The notes under the pieces are model-generated. The model was not told where the DNA came from, did no database searches, and was given only the letters and a program-made list of their open reading frames with translations. Below are positions 27,301 through 34,982 of a stretch of 64,000 nucleotides of DNA, one piece after another. Position 1 is the first letter of the stretch; each line of letters begins with the position of its first letter. A program made the translations under genes and the position numbers. The stretch comes from Pseudoalteromonas holothuriae (GTDB lineage: Bacteria > Pseudomonadota > Gammaproteobacteria > Enterobacterales > Alteromonadaceae), in assembly GCF_945859825.1 (NCBI RefSeq), contig NZ_CAMAPC010000001.1, positions 372,001 through 436,000 of the forward strand, read 5' to 3'.

Positions 27301-28973
27301 CTCAAGAGGTTCAGAGTGTTCAACCGCAGACGCAACCGATAGAGCCCGTAAGTACAGTGACATCAGTAGAGGCTGAAACGGCGCAAACTGCATCGAATGA
27401 GCAATCAAAACCAGTTGTTGAAAAGCCGAAAGTAAATGAACTCGCTAATATGCAAGTGCCGAGTCAAACAGCCAAGCATAAAGTGTTAACTGCGCTTGCT
27501 CAAAATGCCAAAACACACAGTGCATTTTTACAAGCAATGCGTACCAGCTTTGCAACAACAGCATCATTGCTTGCAGCTGAGAAGCCACAGGGTAAAGCTG
27601 CAGAAACGCGTGCTGAGTCTGCGCCGGTTATGTCACCAGTGACAAGTGCAAGAGCGGCTCAATCAGTGTTACTTGACCCTCGTTACGGGCGTCTTGCACC
27701 TGAAGTGAAAAATATTCCTGTGTCTACGCGTTCAGCGGGCGCTCTGTTTAACGAGCAACAGTTACATGAAATGACGGATGGTTTGATTGCAAACGTGTTA
27801 GGGCCTGATTACGCTGCGGCGGATCAATATCCGGTTCGTACTCGCATGCCATCATGGCCGTATATGTTTGTATCACGTATTTTATCGTGTACTGCACAGC
27901 GTGGTCAGCTGAAGCCGTGTGAAATTCATTGGGAATACGACCTTTCACCAGATGATTGGTATGTCGTTAAAGACCAAGTACCGTCATTTGTATCATTGGA
28001 ATCATCGCATGCGATGATAGTGGCGTTTACCTTAATTGGCTGTGATGAAATGTTTCAGGGCCAACATTCTTATCGTGCTGTAAATAGTGAAACTACCGTC
28101 CATGGTGCGTTTCCTAAACCCGGTGAGGTGTTACGTGGCGTTGTACGTATGACGTCATTTAAAAAGATGGGTAACAACGTACTGATTGATTACGAATATG
28201 ACTGTTACGCGCAAGGTCCTTACGATTCTGATGAGCGTCATTGTTTCACGTTAGTCGCTGCGTCAGGGTTTTTCTATCGCGAAGACTTACAAAAGCAAAG
28301 CGGTAAAAGCATGAACAATAAGGGTGTGTTCTTTACTGCAAAACCACAACAAAATCCAATCGACCTTGCAAAATTGAGTCAGTATCAAAGTTTTGATAGT
28401 GCGCAAATTGCGGCATTGAATGCAGGACAGTTATCGCAATGCTTTGGTGAACGATATAGCGATAACAGCGCCATTGCTTTATATGGTCCGTGTCATCGCA
28501 TGTTGGATAGAGTATCGCAGTTTGACCCCCAAGGTGGTGCATGGCAGTTAGGGCAGATGCTGGGTGAAATGGATATCTCTACAGATCACTGGGTTTTTAA
28601 AGCACATTTTAAGAATGACCCATGTGTGCCAGGAACCTTTATTGTAGAAGGTAGTCAGCAACTGTTCTCTTTCTATATGTATTACCTGAAGTTACCGCAA
28701 TTAGCAGGTGTTAAGTTGGTGACTAAATCAGGTCATACGTCAGGTGCTAAGTTTCGTGGTGAGGTTAAGTATCAGCAAGAAACCTTGTTTTACCGAATGA
28801 CTATCAAAGATATCACCGTAACCCCGTTGACAGCCAATAACGCTAATTTGGAGATCACAGCGGTTATCGAAGTGCTTTATGAAGACCGAGTAATAGGCTT
28901 ATGTGATGACATGTATGTTTGTTACGAAGGTGATTTAGAGTCGATATTAACAATGAGAGCACAAACTGTATGA
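24357..28973 (+). CDS. PfaC-like synthase: KS-CLF-DH-DH
   Basis: A 1538-residue partner of the PfaA-like protein. An active KS (about 1-450) has Cys202 in DGACSSG. A chain-length factor-like KS (about 465-960) has HENS where the Cys should be. After an Ala/Thr/Gln-rich linker come two FabA-like hot-dog domains (about 1130-1320 and 1370-1530). The second has a FabA-type motif HFKNDPCVPG (His1417) with Glu where FabA has Asp. The first has no His in the equivalent place and is probably structural. GTG at 24357 and ATG at 24363 are both possible starts; AAGGG lies 5 or 11 bases ahead. It overlaps the previous gene by 17 bases and the next by four, so the three synthase genes are coupled. It should perform condensation and dehydration in the lipid half. 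Confidence 0.9.
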   Translation: MNMKDKIAIVGLGCIFPEADTPEKLWKVFEQGTDVTSEISEQELGVSPAHYKHPEKGTIDKIGYSKNGYVRKSDIELNGFKVAEQTLKQFDKVFQWTLHAAAQALKDVSSADVEKAVSRTGLVLGNINMPTHAAKQLVSGMYHEILTPYLQTLIGREDFAFSKYWQGRDWSMDNLFIGSHNAVVTAQALGLKGPTYTIDGACSSGIYSISLACKHLQAGEADIMLAGATCQADHIYINHGFNVLKAFPDKNGESLPFDKRSGGLKAGEGVGVLALKRYSDAKADGDKIYGVIDAIGLSNDAGAKHMLVPDSKGQQLALSRAYSQTSRYPDYVECHATGTPVGDKVELNSIATFFGAQNLPKIGANKQNFGHALTASSMVSIFKVLLSMQHDQVPATQRVEDFVGSESGILTIDSVVRSAINWPAQGKGKVAGVNAFGFGGVNGHLVICSEDAIEPTTEQVSSAPSTNLSIVGLSACLPQVNELVDLDKLIDQGQHNFSKLPQKRWSGIEQCESLLARYGLTELPTGAFLDNFIFDCQRYKIPPNVAGLHLLSHLSLMPLAEAAFLDAGYERDGQVRNIAVIVAGDDDCNGLRYQARTEMAWQLKDSLAKANIELTDEELARLETLTKDALFPEPTVEGVTGGIGNIVSSRISALLKLNGPAFTLQSHENSIAKAIDVARLLLEAGQVDAVIVGGGSFGGSAEGVMFANQRSPINIAQPGKPLIESKGWKLGEGGGVVVLKSSTDVTDKDRVYATIDALSFAQSVDNGTQFVPDEQCIAVAAKSALSRAGIEAQQVGLLEVHASGIATEDSAEKQGLLSVYGDVTQPVTVSNIKQHVGHLHGASYITSLISTALNLYRRRLPAVPSLSQQQFISHEQAGLLLRHESQHSDELRYGAISGMGLDRTYSHMILGAADKYEDKGLKSLFANLSGEKPKGLFKTIWVAGEQTIPETLVNDATMAEFAACRERFAPIEVAQTSAPDATQEVQSVQPQTQPIEPVSTVTSVEAETAQTASNEQSKPVVEKPKVNELANMQVPSQTAKHKVLTALAQNAKTHSAFLQAMRTSFATTASLLAAEKPQGKAAETRAESAPVMSPVTSARAAQSVLLDPRYGRLAPEVKNIPVSTRSAGALFNEQQLHEMTDGLIANVLGPDYAAADQYPVRTRMPSWPYMFVSRILSCTAQRGQLKPCEIHWEYDLSPDDWYVVKDQVPSFVSLESSHAMIVAFTLIGCDEMFQGQHSYRAVNSETTVHGAFPKPGEVLRGVVRMTSFKKMGNNVLIDYEYDCYAQGPYDSDERHCFTLVAASGFFYREDLQKQSGKSMNNKGVFFTAKPQQNPIDLAKLSQYQSFDSAQIAALNAGQLSQCFGERYSDNSAIALYGPCHRMLDRVSQFDPQGGAWQLGQMLGEMDISTDHWVFKAHFKNDPCVPGTFIVEGSQQLFSFYMYYLKLPQLAGVKLVTKSGHTSGAKFRGEVKYQQETLFYRMTIKDITVTPLTANNANLEITAVIEVLYEDRVIGLCDDMYVCYEGDLESILTMRAQTV

Positions 28974-31957
28974 CGATGTTAATGCAAATCCAAGACAACT
29001 TGGCCACACTAGACTTGCCCTTGGCAGTATGGTCAAAGAAGTCTGTAAATACACTGATGCCATTAAGTCAATTAGTGGCAGATCAGATCTCACTGAGTGA
29101 AGTAGCAGGTGTTATTCCTGCTGTTACGCCAAATAAACTAGGCAGTGAATCATTTAGACGAGCATATGGTTTGAACTATGCCTATATGGGTGGCGCCATG
29201 GCCAATGGTATTCACTCTGCGAAGATGGTCGCTGCTTTTGCAAACGCCGGTATGCTTGGCTCATTCGGCGCAGGTGGACTAACCCTAGAGCGTATAGCGC
29301 AAAGCTTGTCTGAGATTAAACAAGCGGTTGGCGATAAAACATTTGCCATGAATATGCTACATAACCCTGCTGACCCTGATTGGGAAATGCAAGTTGTGCA
29401 GCTGTGCCTAGATAATGGTGTAAAGGTAGTTGAAGCAGCAGCATATATTAATTTGACGGCTGCTTTAGTGTACTTCCGTTTAAAAGGGGCTCAGCTGATC
29501 AATGGTCAGGTTGTGCCAGCGCAAAGAGTGATTGCTAAAATTTCTCGCCCTGAAGTTGCGACCAAGTTTTTAGCGCCAGCGCCGGGCAAAATAGTGGCAA
29601 AACTCGTTGCCAGTGGTCATTTAACCGAAACTGAAGCCAAGCTTAGCGAGCAGTTAGCGATGGCCGACGATATTACGGTTGAAGCGGATTCTGGCGGCCA
29701 CACCGATCATGGTTCATTAACATGTATCTTCCCGCAAATGTTGCGTTTAGCAACTCGTATGCACAAGCAGCATGGCTACCAGCAAGCTGTTCGAGTGGGG
29801 GCTGCTGGCGGCATTGGCTGTCCTGAAGCTGTTGCCGCTGCCTATGCAATGGGGGCGGCGTATGTTGTGACTGGCTCTATTAACCAAGCGTGTGTGGAGT
29901 CTGGTACTTCAGATCAAGTACGTGAGATGCTGTCGGGGGCGACAACGGCAGATGTTGTGTCATCGCCCTCTGCTGATATGTTTGAATTAGGTGCTCAAGT
30001 TCAGACTTTGAAAAAAGGCACGATGTATGGGGTGCGCTCGCAAAAGTTGTATCAAATTTATAAACGCTATGATTCTTTGGAACAAATTCCTGAAGCTGAG
30101 CAACAACAGCTAGAAAAACAAATGTTTCATAAGCCATTGATGCAAATTTGGGATGACACTAAAGCCTTTTTTGCTAGCCGTAACTTACAACGTATTGCTG
30201 ACTCTGCTGAGAAAGATCCAAAACGAAAAATGGCTTTGGTATTCCAGTGGTATTTGGGTCAATCATCAAAGTGGGCAATTACCGGAGATGCGCAACGTCG
30301 TATCGACTATCAAATTTGGTGTGGCCCAGCGATGGGGGCAAACAATGACTGGTTACAAGAAAGTCACTTGCAAGACGCACCAAAACGCACGGTTGAGGGT
30401 GTAGCCAATTATCTACTTAACTGCGCTGCATACTTAACCCGTGTCAATATTGCAAAAACATTATCCGTTTCTGGTATTGAACAATGCCAAGACGGAACCT
30501 TCCCAATCAGATTACAGCAATTTAGTGCAAGCACTGAGCAGCACTTTGAGAAGGAAGAAACCAAGCTAGATTCTATTCAAGGAGAAATAAAGAAAATGAA
30601 TACAGTAGTAAATCAAAAATTAGATCTGACAGAGTCAAAAGAGTACTTTAAAAAGTTATGGGATGTACTACCAGGTGGTGCACACTATAATTTCGCAGAT
30701 CCAGAAAGAGCACTGATAGTACCATTCGTTAAAGGAAAGGGGTCACGTGTTTGGGATATGGATGGTAATGAACACCTTGATTTATTCTGTAAATTCGGTG
30801 CTTTGTTTGTTGGCCACAATAATGAGCAATACAATCAAATATTGATTGAGAACATGCAGAAATTGACGTCTGTTGATACCTTTGATCTTGAGTATGAAGT
30901 GTGTCAAAAGCTTATTGATAATGTTCCTTCTGCTGAGCGTGTACGCTTTAGTTTAAGTGGTACGGAAGCGGTACAAAATGCGATTCGTTTAGCACGTGGT
31001 TACACCGGTAAACCTCGCTTTGTTCGTTTTCATGGCCACTATAATGGCAATGCGGATAATGTCGTAGGCGGTCGTTTTAATGCCGATTCAAAGGACTTCC
31101 CAGTACCAGAAATGTTCAAAGGCGACATGCTGGACACGTTAGGTCGCTTCCCTAACACATTACAAGATCAAACATTTATGTTGCCTTGGAATGACCCAGA
31201 AATCCTAGAGCGCACTTTAGAGCAGCATGGTCATGAAATTGCTGCTGTATTGATGGAACCAATCTGTATGAATGGTGGCGGTATCTTACCAAAAGATGGG
31301 TACTTAGAGCGTGCAAAAGCAGCTTGTGAGAAGCATAACGTACTGTTGATTTTTGATGAAGTAATCACGGGTGTGCGTTTTGGTTTGGGTGGTGCTCAGA
31401 AGTTACTTGGTGTTACTCCACATATTACTACGCTTGGTAAAGCACTTGGCGGTGGCGCGGTGCCTATTTCTGCCATTGTTGGCCGTAAAGATATTATGGA
31501 TTATTACACCAAAGGTAAGATCATTCACGCTGGAACATTCAATGGTTACCCGATGGGTTTAGCGGCAATCAAAGCGACCTTTGATTTGATTGAAAATGAG
31601 CCAGGCTGTTATGACCGTATGGGTGGCATTATGTCACAAATGGCGGACATTTTTGTAAAAGCAGCTCATGCTTCGGATATGCCACTTGTACTGCAAGGTA
31701 TGCCAACTGGCATGGTATTCCACTCACAAAATGAGTTGGTTGACCGCTCTGAAGGGTACACCGCCAAGGTGAAGATGTGTGACATCATCATTCGTGAAAT
31801 ATGCAAACGCTATGGTATTCAATTCTCACCATTATCTCGTATGTATTCAAACTTGATGATTAATCAAAATGATGTGTCGTTCTTTGAAGAGCGTATCTAC
31901 CCTGCGATGGCTAATGCAAAGCAGATCATTGATATCACCTTCCCTAAAGGACTTTGA
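28970..31957 (+). CDS. PfaD-like enoyl reductase fused to a class-III aminotransferase
   Basis: The 995-residue product joins two enzymes. Residues about 1-535 are a PfaD/2-nitropropane-dioxygenase-type FMN enoyl reductase, with EADSGGHTDHG and the phosphate-binding GAAGGIGCPEA. Residues about 545-995 are a class-III PLP aminotransferase resembling glutamate-1-semialdehyde aminomutase, with SGTEAVQNAIRLARG, FDEVITG and the PLP lysine Lys824 in LGKALGGG. This fusion, next to PfaA- and PfaC-like synthases, is the signature of zeamine/fabclavine loci. There the aminotransferase is thought to convert keto groups of the growing chain into amines, while the reductase saturates enoyl steps. The start overlaps the previous stop by four bases. 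A Shine-Dalgarno and ATG sit at the junction (30579-30598). The authentic hemL lies at 56964, so this domain is not the heme enzyme. Confidence 0.93.
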   Translation: MTMLMQIQDNLATLDLPLAVWSKKSVNTLMPLSQLVADQISLSEVAGVIPAVTPNKLGSESFRRAYGLNYAYMGGAMANGIHSAKMVAAFANAGMLGSFGAGGLTLERIAQSLSEIKQAVGDKTFAMNMLHNPADPDWEMQVVQLCLDNGVKVVEAAAYINLTAALVYFRLKGAQLINGQVVPAQRVIAKISRPEVATKFLAPAPGKIVAKLVASGHLTETEAKLSEQLAMADDITVEADSGGHTDHGSLTCIFPQMLRLATRMHKQHGYQQAVRVGAAGGIGCPEAVAAAYAMGAAYVVTGSINQACVESGTSDQVREMLSGATTADVVSSPSADMFELGAQVQTLKKGTMYGVRSQKLYQIYKRYDSLEQIPEAEQQQLEKQMFHKPLMQIWDDTKAFFASRNLQRIADSAEKDPKRKMALVFQWYLGQSSKWAITGDAQRRIDYQIWCGPAMGANNDWLQESHLQDAPKRTVEGVANYLLNCAAYLTRVNIAKTLSVSGIEQCQDGTFPIRLQQFSASTEQHFEKEETKLDSIQGEIKKMNTVVNQKLDLTESKEYFKKLWDVLPGGAHYNFADPERALIVPFVKGKGSRVWDMDGNEHLDLFCKFGALFVGHNNEQYNQILIENMQKLTSVDTFDLEYEVCQKLIDNVPSAERVRFSLSGTEAVQNAIRLARGYTGKPRFVRFHGHYNGNADNVVGGRFNADSKDFPVPEMFKGDMLDTLGRFPNTLQDQTFMLPWNDPEILERTLEQHGHEIAAVLMEPICMNGGGILPKDGYLERAKAACEKHNVLLIFDEVITGVRFGLGGAQKLLGVTPHITTLGKALGGGAVPISAIVGRKDIMDYYTKGKIIHAGTFNGYPMGLAAIKATFDLIENEPGCYDRMGGIMSQMADIFVKAAHASDMPLVLQGMPTGMVFHSQNELVDRSEGYTAKVKMCDIIIREICKRYGIQFSPLSRMYSNLMINQNDVSFFEERIYPAMANAKQIIDITFPKGL
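30579..30598 (+). promoter_or_regulatory. Internal Shine-Dalgarno and ATG at the enoyl reductase/aminotransferase junction
   Basis: AAGGAG (30579-30584) precedes an in-frame ATG at 30596 (Met543) by 11 bases, exactly where the aminotransferase domain begins. It may allow a free aminotransferase to be made from the same message, or record a recent loss of a stop codon between two formerly separate genes. Confidence 0.45.
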
Positions 31958-31962
31958 TACTC

Positions 31963-32727
31963 ATGGTAGAGCAAATAGCAGTTGTTACAGGTGCTGCTGG
32001 TGGGTTTGGAGCGGCGATATGCCGCGCCTTACTCGCGTCAAATTATACAGTAGCAGCAGTTGATTTGAATGAAGATAAGTTGGCGTCATTAAAGCACAGC
32101 TTGGATGATGAACGTTTATTGACATTTGTTATGGATGTGACCAACACCCAAAGTGTGCAATCGGTATATGACCAATTGCAGCAAAGACAGAGCAGTGTTA
32201 TCACTGTGCTGGTTAACAATGCTGGCATTTTGCACAAGGCCTTTTGTCTAAAAATGGACTCTTTAGTGTCGGCAAAGCAGACGTTTGATGTGAACTTAAC
32301 CGGTGCGTTTAATTGTACGACTATATTTAGCCAAGCCATGGTAAGGCAAAAATATGGACGTATCATAAATATTGGCTCAGTTGCGGGTATTTGGGGGTCA
32401 GGTGGTAGTGCAGCCTATGCGGCTTCTAAAGCGGGGCTCATTAAAGCATCTGAATCATGGGCACAGGAACTTGGGCCTATGAATATCTGTGTAACGTGTG
32501 TTGCACCGGGTATTTGTAAGACACAAATGTTTGACCAGTTTCTTGAAAACGAAAGTATTCCTGATGCTGAAGAAGCAAAGTTTGCTCGTCGTACGGTGCC
32601 AATCGGGCGCTTTGGCAATGCAGATGATGTGTCAGAAGTCGTACAATTTTTAGCAACTTGTAAAACGAACTATCTTAACTCTGCAGTGATCACAATTGAT
32701 GGTGGCATGCGAGTTGGTGCTATGTAG
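31963..32727 (+). CDS. Short-chain dehydrogenase, probable ketoreductase
   Basis: A classical FabG-like SDR of 254 residues. VVTGAAGGFGAA is the NAD(P)-binding glycine motif and NNAG follows. INIGSVAG and 'YAASKAG' hold the catalytic Ser, Tyr and Lys, and a C-terminal 'ITIDGGMRVG' ends the fold. ATG at 31963 lies five bases after the previous stop; an in-frame TTG at 31954 is a less likely start. It is in the same operon as the PfaA/C/D-like genes. Zeamine and fabclavine loci carry an SDR at the same point, so I infer that it reduces keto groups on the polyamino chain, adding to or replacing the KR of the PfaA-like protein. The stereochemistry and precise substrate cannot be read from the sequence. 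Confidence 0.85.
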   Translation: MVEQIAVVTGAAGGFGAAICRALLASNYTVAAVDLNEDKLASLKHSLDDERLLTFVMDVTNTQSVQSVYDQLQQRQSSVITVLVNNAGILHKAFCLKMDSLVSAKQTFDVNLTGAFNCTTIFSQAMVRQKYGRIINIGSVAGIWGSGGSAAYAASKAGLIKASESWAQELGPMNICVTCVAPGICKTQMFDQFLENESIPDAEEAKFARRTVPIGRFGNADDVSEVVQFLATCKTNYLNSAVITIDGGMRVGAM

Positions 32728-32769
32728 CGTAAAACGTGAAATTTAATGGAACAATAGTAAGGACTTAAC

Positions 32770-33996
32770 ATGAACAATAACGCAGCGTTTTTACCAGATA
32801 ACTATTTATTGACTGGTGCATCAGGCGTATTGGGTGGACGTATTTTAACTGAGTTACTGACCACCACGAGTGCAAAAATATATTGCATGTCACGCGAAAA
32901 AGACTTAGATAATGCACGAAGCAGAATATTAGAGATGGTTGATATGTATGACTCTGACAGTAAGGTCGGGGATCAATTATCACGTATTAGTGTTGTCTAT
33001 GGTGATATAGGCAAAGACTTATTAGGCCTCAATAGTGATGATTACGCTACTTTGGCTTCTCAAGCTCAAGTTGTTATTCACTGCGCCGCTAAATTATCTT
33101 TGATTGCTGAATACCCATCTTTGCGTGAAGAGAATGTTGCTGGTACAGAGCGTGTTGCTAAGTTATGTATGGAAGCAAATATTCCACTACTTTATACCTC
33201 AAGCTTTTCGGTGGTTGGCTCTAAGTTATATGAATCAGGGTTTGTGCTTAAAGAAGATAAAGTAGATTATGGCCAGTGCTTTGATGATATGGGCTATGAG
33301 CAAACTAAATTTGAAAGCGAAGTCATGCTGAATGAGTTATCACAAAAGGGCTTACAAGTTGCGATTGTTCGCCCTGGTAATATTTGGGGTGACAGTCAAA
33401 ATGGTCGTTACCCGCTGTCTGGAACGACGGTAAAAGGTATCTATTATGAGATGATCAGAGCATTAGTTGAAACGGGTTACACTTTTCACTCAACGGATGA
33501 CTTTGATATAACACCGGTAGATTATGTTGCTAAAGCGTCTCTAGCAGTGGTAAAAAATATACATACTGTTCAGGGGCAAACTTTCAATTTAGTTAACCCG
33601 AATCCACCTACTTACAATGCAATAGTTGACCTACTGCGTGAGTATGGTTATGAAGTTCGCAATGTGCCTTGCGATGATTATTTTCAAGCATTGCATGAAG
33701 ATCGCATGTTACTCAATGGCAAACCTTATCACTCAAGCTTTACTGATATTTTGGCATTGGTTAGTGATGAAGATGATTTGTCTGAGCAGGCAAAATACGA
33801 TACATCACGTATTCAAGCATTGTTAAAAGAGACTGATATCCGTTGCCCTAAACTGGATATTAAATTAATGACGACCTTGTTAGATCATTGTGTTGCATCA
33901 GGTTTGATTAAATCGCCAGCCGATCAACATCCGCTAGCAGAAATCAGCGAAGAGATCACTGCAAAGGTATTTATGGAACATTTGTACGACGCTTAA
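32770..33996 (+). CDS. Thioester reductase
   Basis: A 408-residue stand-alone reductase of the extended-SDR thioester reductase type (Lys2/CarA terminal domain). It starts with LLTGASGVLGGRILTELL, has 'VIHCAAKLSL' and the catalytic pair YEQTK, then 'IVRPGNIWGD'. Such enzymes release an ACP-bound chain as an aldehyde, or a further reduced alcohol, using NADPH. Aldehyde release followed by transamination would give the terminal amine that a condensation enzyme can later acylate. AAGGA lies before the ATG, 42 bases after the SDR stop, with no terminator between them. It has no A or T domain of its own, so it must act on the ACP of the PfaA-like synthase. The matching gene occurs at this point in zeamine/fabclavine loci as I recall them. 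Confidence 0.88.
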   Translation: MNNNAAFLPDNYLLTGASGVLGGRILTELLTTTSAKIYCMSREKDLDNARSRILEMVDMYDSDSKVGDQLSRISVVYGDIGKDLLGLNSDDYATLASQAQVVIHCAAKLSLIAEYPSLREENVAGTERVAKLCMEANIPLLYTSSFSVVGSKLYESGFVLKEDKVDYGQCFDDMGYEQTKFESEVMLNELSQKGLQVAIVRPGNIWGDSQNGRYPLSGTTVKGIYYEMIRALVETGYTFHSTDDFDITPVDYVAKASLAVVKNIHTVQGQTFNLVNPNPPTYNAIVDLLREYGYEVRNVPCDDYFQALHEDRMLLNGKPYHSSFTDILALVSDEDDLSEQAKYDTSRIQALLKETDIRCPKLDIKLMTTLLDHCVASGLIKSPADQHPLAEISEEITAKVFMEHLYDA

Positions 33997-34009
33997 GTGG
34001 AACGAGAAG

Positions 34010-34786
34010 ATGAGCGAAAAATTAAAGTTGAGCATGTTGCAATTAGATTTAGCTTGGCAAGATGCAGCAGCAAACAGAGCTGCTATTGAGCAGCAATTAG
34101 AAACTGTTTCAGGTCGAGATTTAATTGTTTTACCTGAAATGTTTTCAACCGGGTTTGATATGAAACCTGCAGGTATTGCTGAGGGCACCGATGGTGAAAC
34201 GGTTGCTTGGATGAAGTCGATTGCACAACAGCATGATGCGGTCATATGCGGAAGCATGATGATGCAAGTTGACAATAAATATGTTAATCGCTTTTTATGG
34301 GTAACGCCTAAAGGTGAAGTCTCTCATTATGACAAACGCCATTTATTCAAGTTTGCTGGTGAAGATGCCCAATATAGCGCTGGTACTGAGCGAGCTATTT
34401 TTCAGCTAGGTCAGTGGCGTATTGCACCATTTATTTGTTTTGACTTGCGTTTTCCTGTGTGGTCGCGGAATTTGGATTGCCAGTATGACGTTGCTTTGTA
34501 TGTGGCAAATTGGCCAAAAGCGCGTTCATTACAGTGGAAGAGCCTTGTTCCTGCCAGAGCCATTGAAAACCAAAGTTATGTGGTTGCACTTAATCGTGTT
34601 GGTGTAGATGGCAATGAAGTGGCATACAGCGGTGATTCAATGGTGGTTGATCCCTTGGGAGAAACCTTGTTGTACGCAGCGAATAAGGAAGTTGTGTTGA
34701 ATATTGAGCTAGATTTGCCTGAGCTCTTAGAGGTAAGGCGACGTTTTCCATTCTTACAAGAGGCAGATGGATTTACTCTTGCTTAA
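34010..34786 (+). CDS. Nitrilase-superfamily amidase
   Basis: A 258-residue carbon-nitrogen hydrolase with the full triad Glu43 (LPEMF), Lys109 (YDKRHLF) and Cys143 (FICFDLRFP). The motif set resembles the omega-amidase/YafV branch. It starts 13 bases after the thioester reductase stop and is the last gene of the lipid-half operon, just before a strong terminator. A carbon-nitrogen hydrolase is also part of zeamine and fabclavine loci, but its job there is not clear to me. Possible roles are trimming an amide on the polyamine or the peptide, or salvaging omega-amides formed by the transaminase. A general housekeeping omega-amidase is the alternative. There is no signal peptide, so it is cytoplasmic. 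Confidence 0.88.
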   Translation: MSEKLKLSMLQLDLAWQDAAANRAAIEQQLETVSGRDLIVLPEMFSTGFDMKPAGIAEGTDGETVAWMKSIAQQHDAVICGSMMMQVDNKYVNRFLWVTPKGEVSHYDKRHLFKFAGEDAQYSAGTERAIFQLGQWRIAPFICFDLRFPVWSRNLDCQYDVALYVANWPKARSLQWKSLVPARAIENQSYVVALNRVGVDGNEVAYSGDSMVVDPLGETLLYAANKEVVLNIELDLPELLEVRRRFPFLQEADGFTLA

Positions 34787-34791
34787 GTGCC

Positions 34792-34815
34792 AAAACGCCC
34801 ATTATGGGCGTTTTT
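34792..34815 (+). terminator. Intrinsic terminator of the lipid-half operon
   Basis: A nine-base stem AAAACGCCC/GGGCGTTTT with a five-base loop (ATTAT) runs into five T. It begins five bases after the amidase stop and ends the 17.6-34.8 kb operon. The 167 bases that follow should contain the promoter of the exporter operon, but I see no convincing -35/-10 pair. Confidence 0.9.
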
Positions 34816-34982
34816 CTTAGTATAAAACCATAAACAGTAAATGTAGATAGACGTCATACCATTACTATTCCTTACTAAGTTTTTCTGCAATTTGTGGTAC
34901 AAATATCTTAACGTGCAACTCAGTCATTTATGCTGAAGGTATGCGCACTGATGTATTAATTTAAGGATAAGAGAGAATTCAA

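Noticed and set aside
17579..31957. A true EPA/DHA polyunsaturated fatty acid synthase (pfaABCD)
   Set aside because: No PfaB-like AT gene is present, there is one ACP instead of a tandem set, an aminotransferase is fused to the PfaD part, and a thioester reductase follows. These point to a secondary-lipid polyamine system.
30596..31957. A second hemL gene
   Set aside because: The class-III aminotransferase motifs are in frame with the enoyl reductase and it belongs to the PUFA-like operon. The housekeeping hemL is at 56964.
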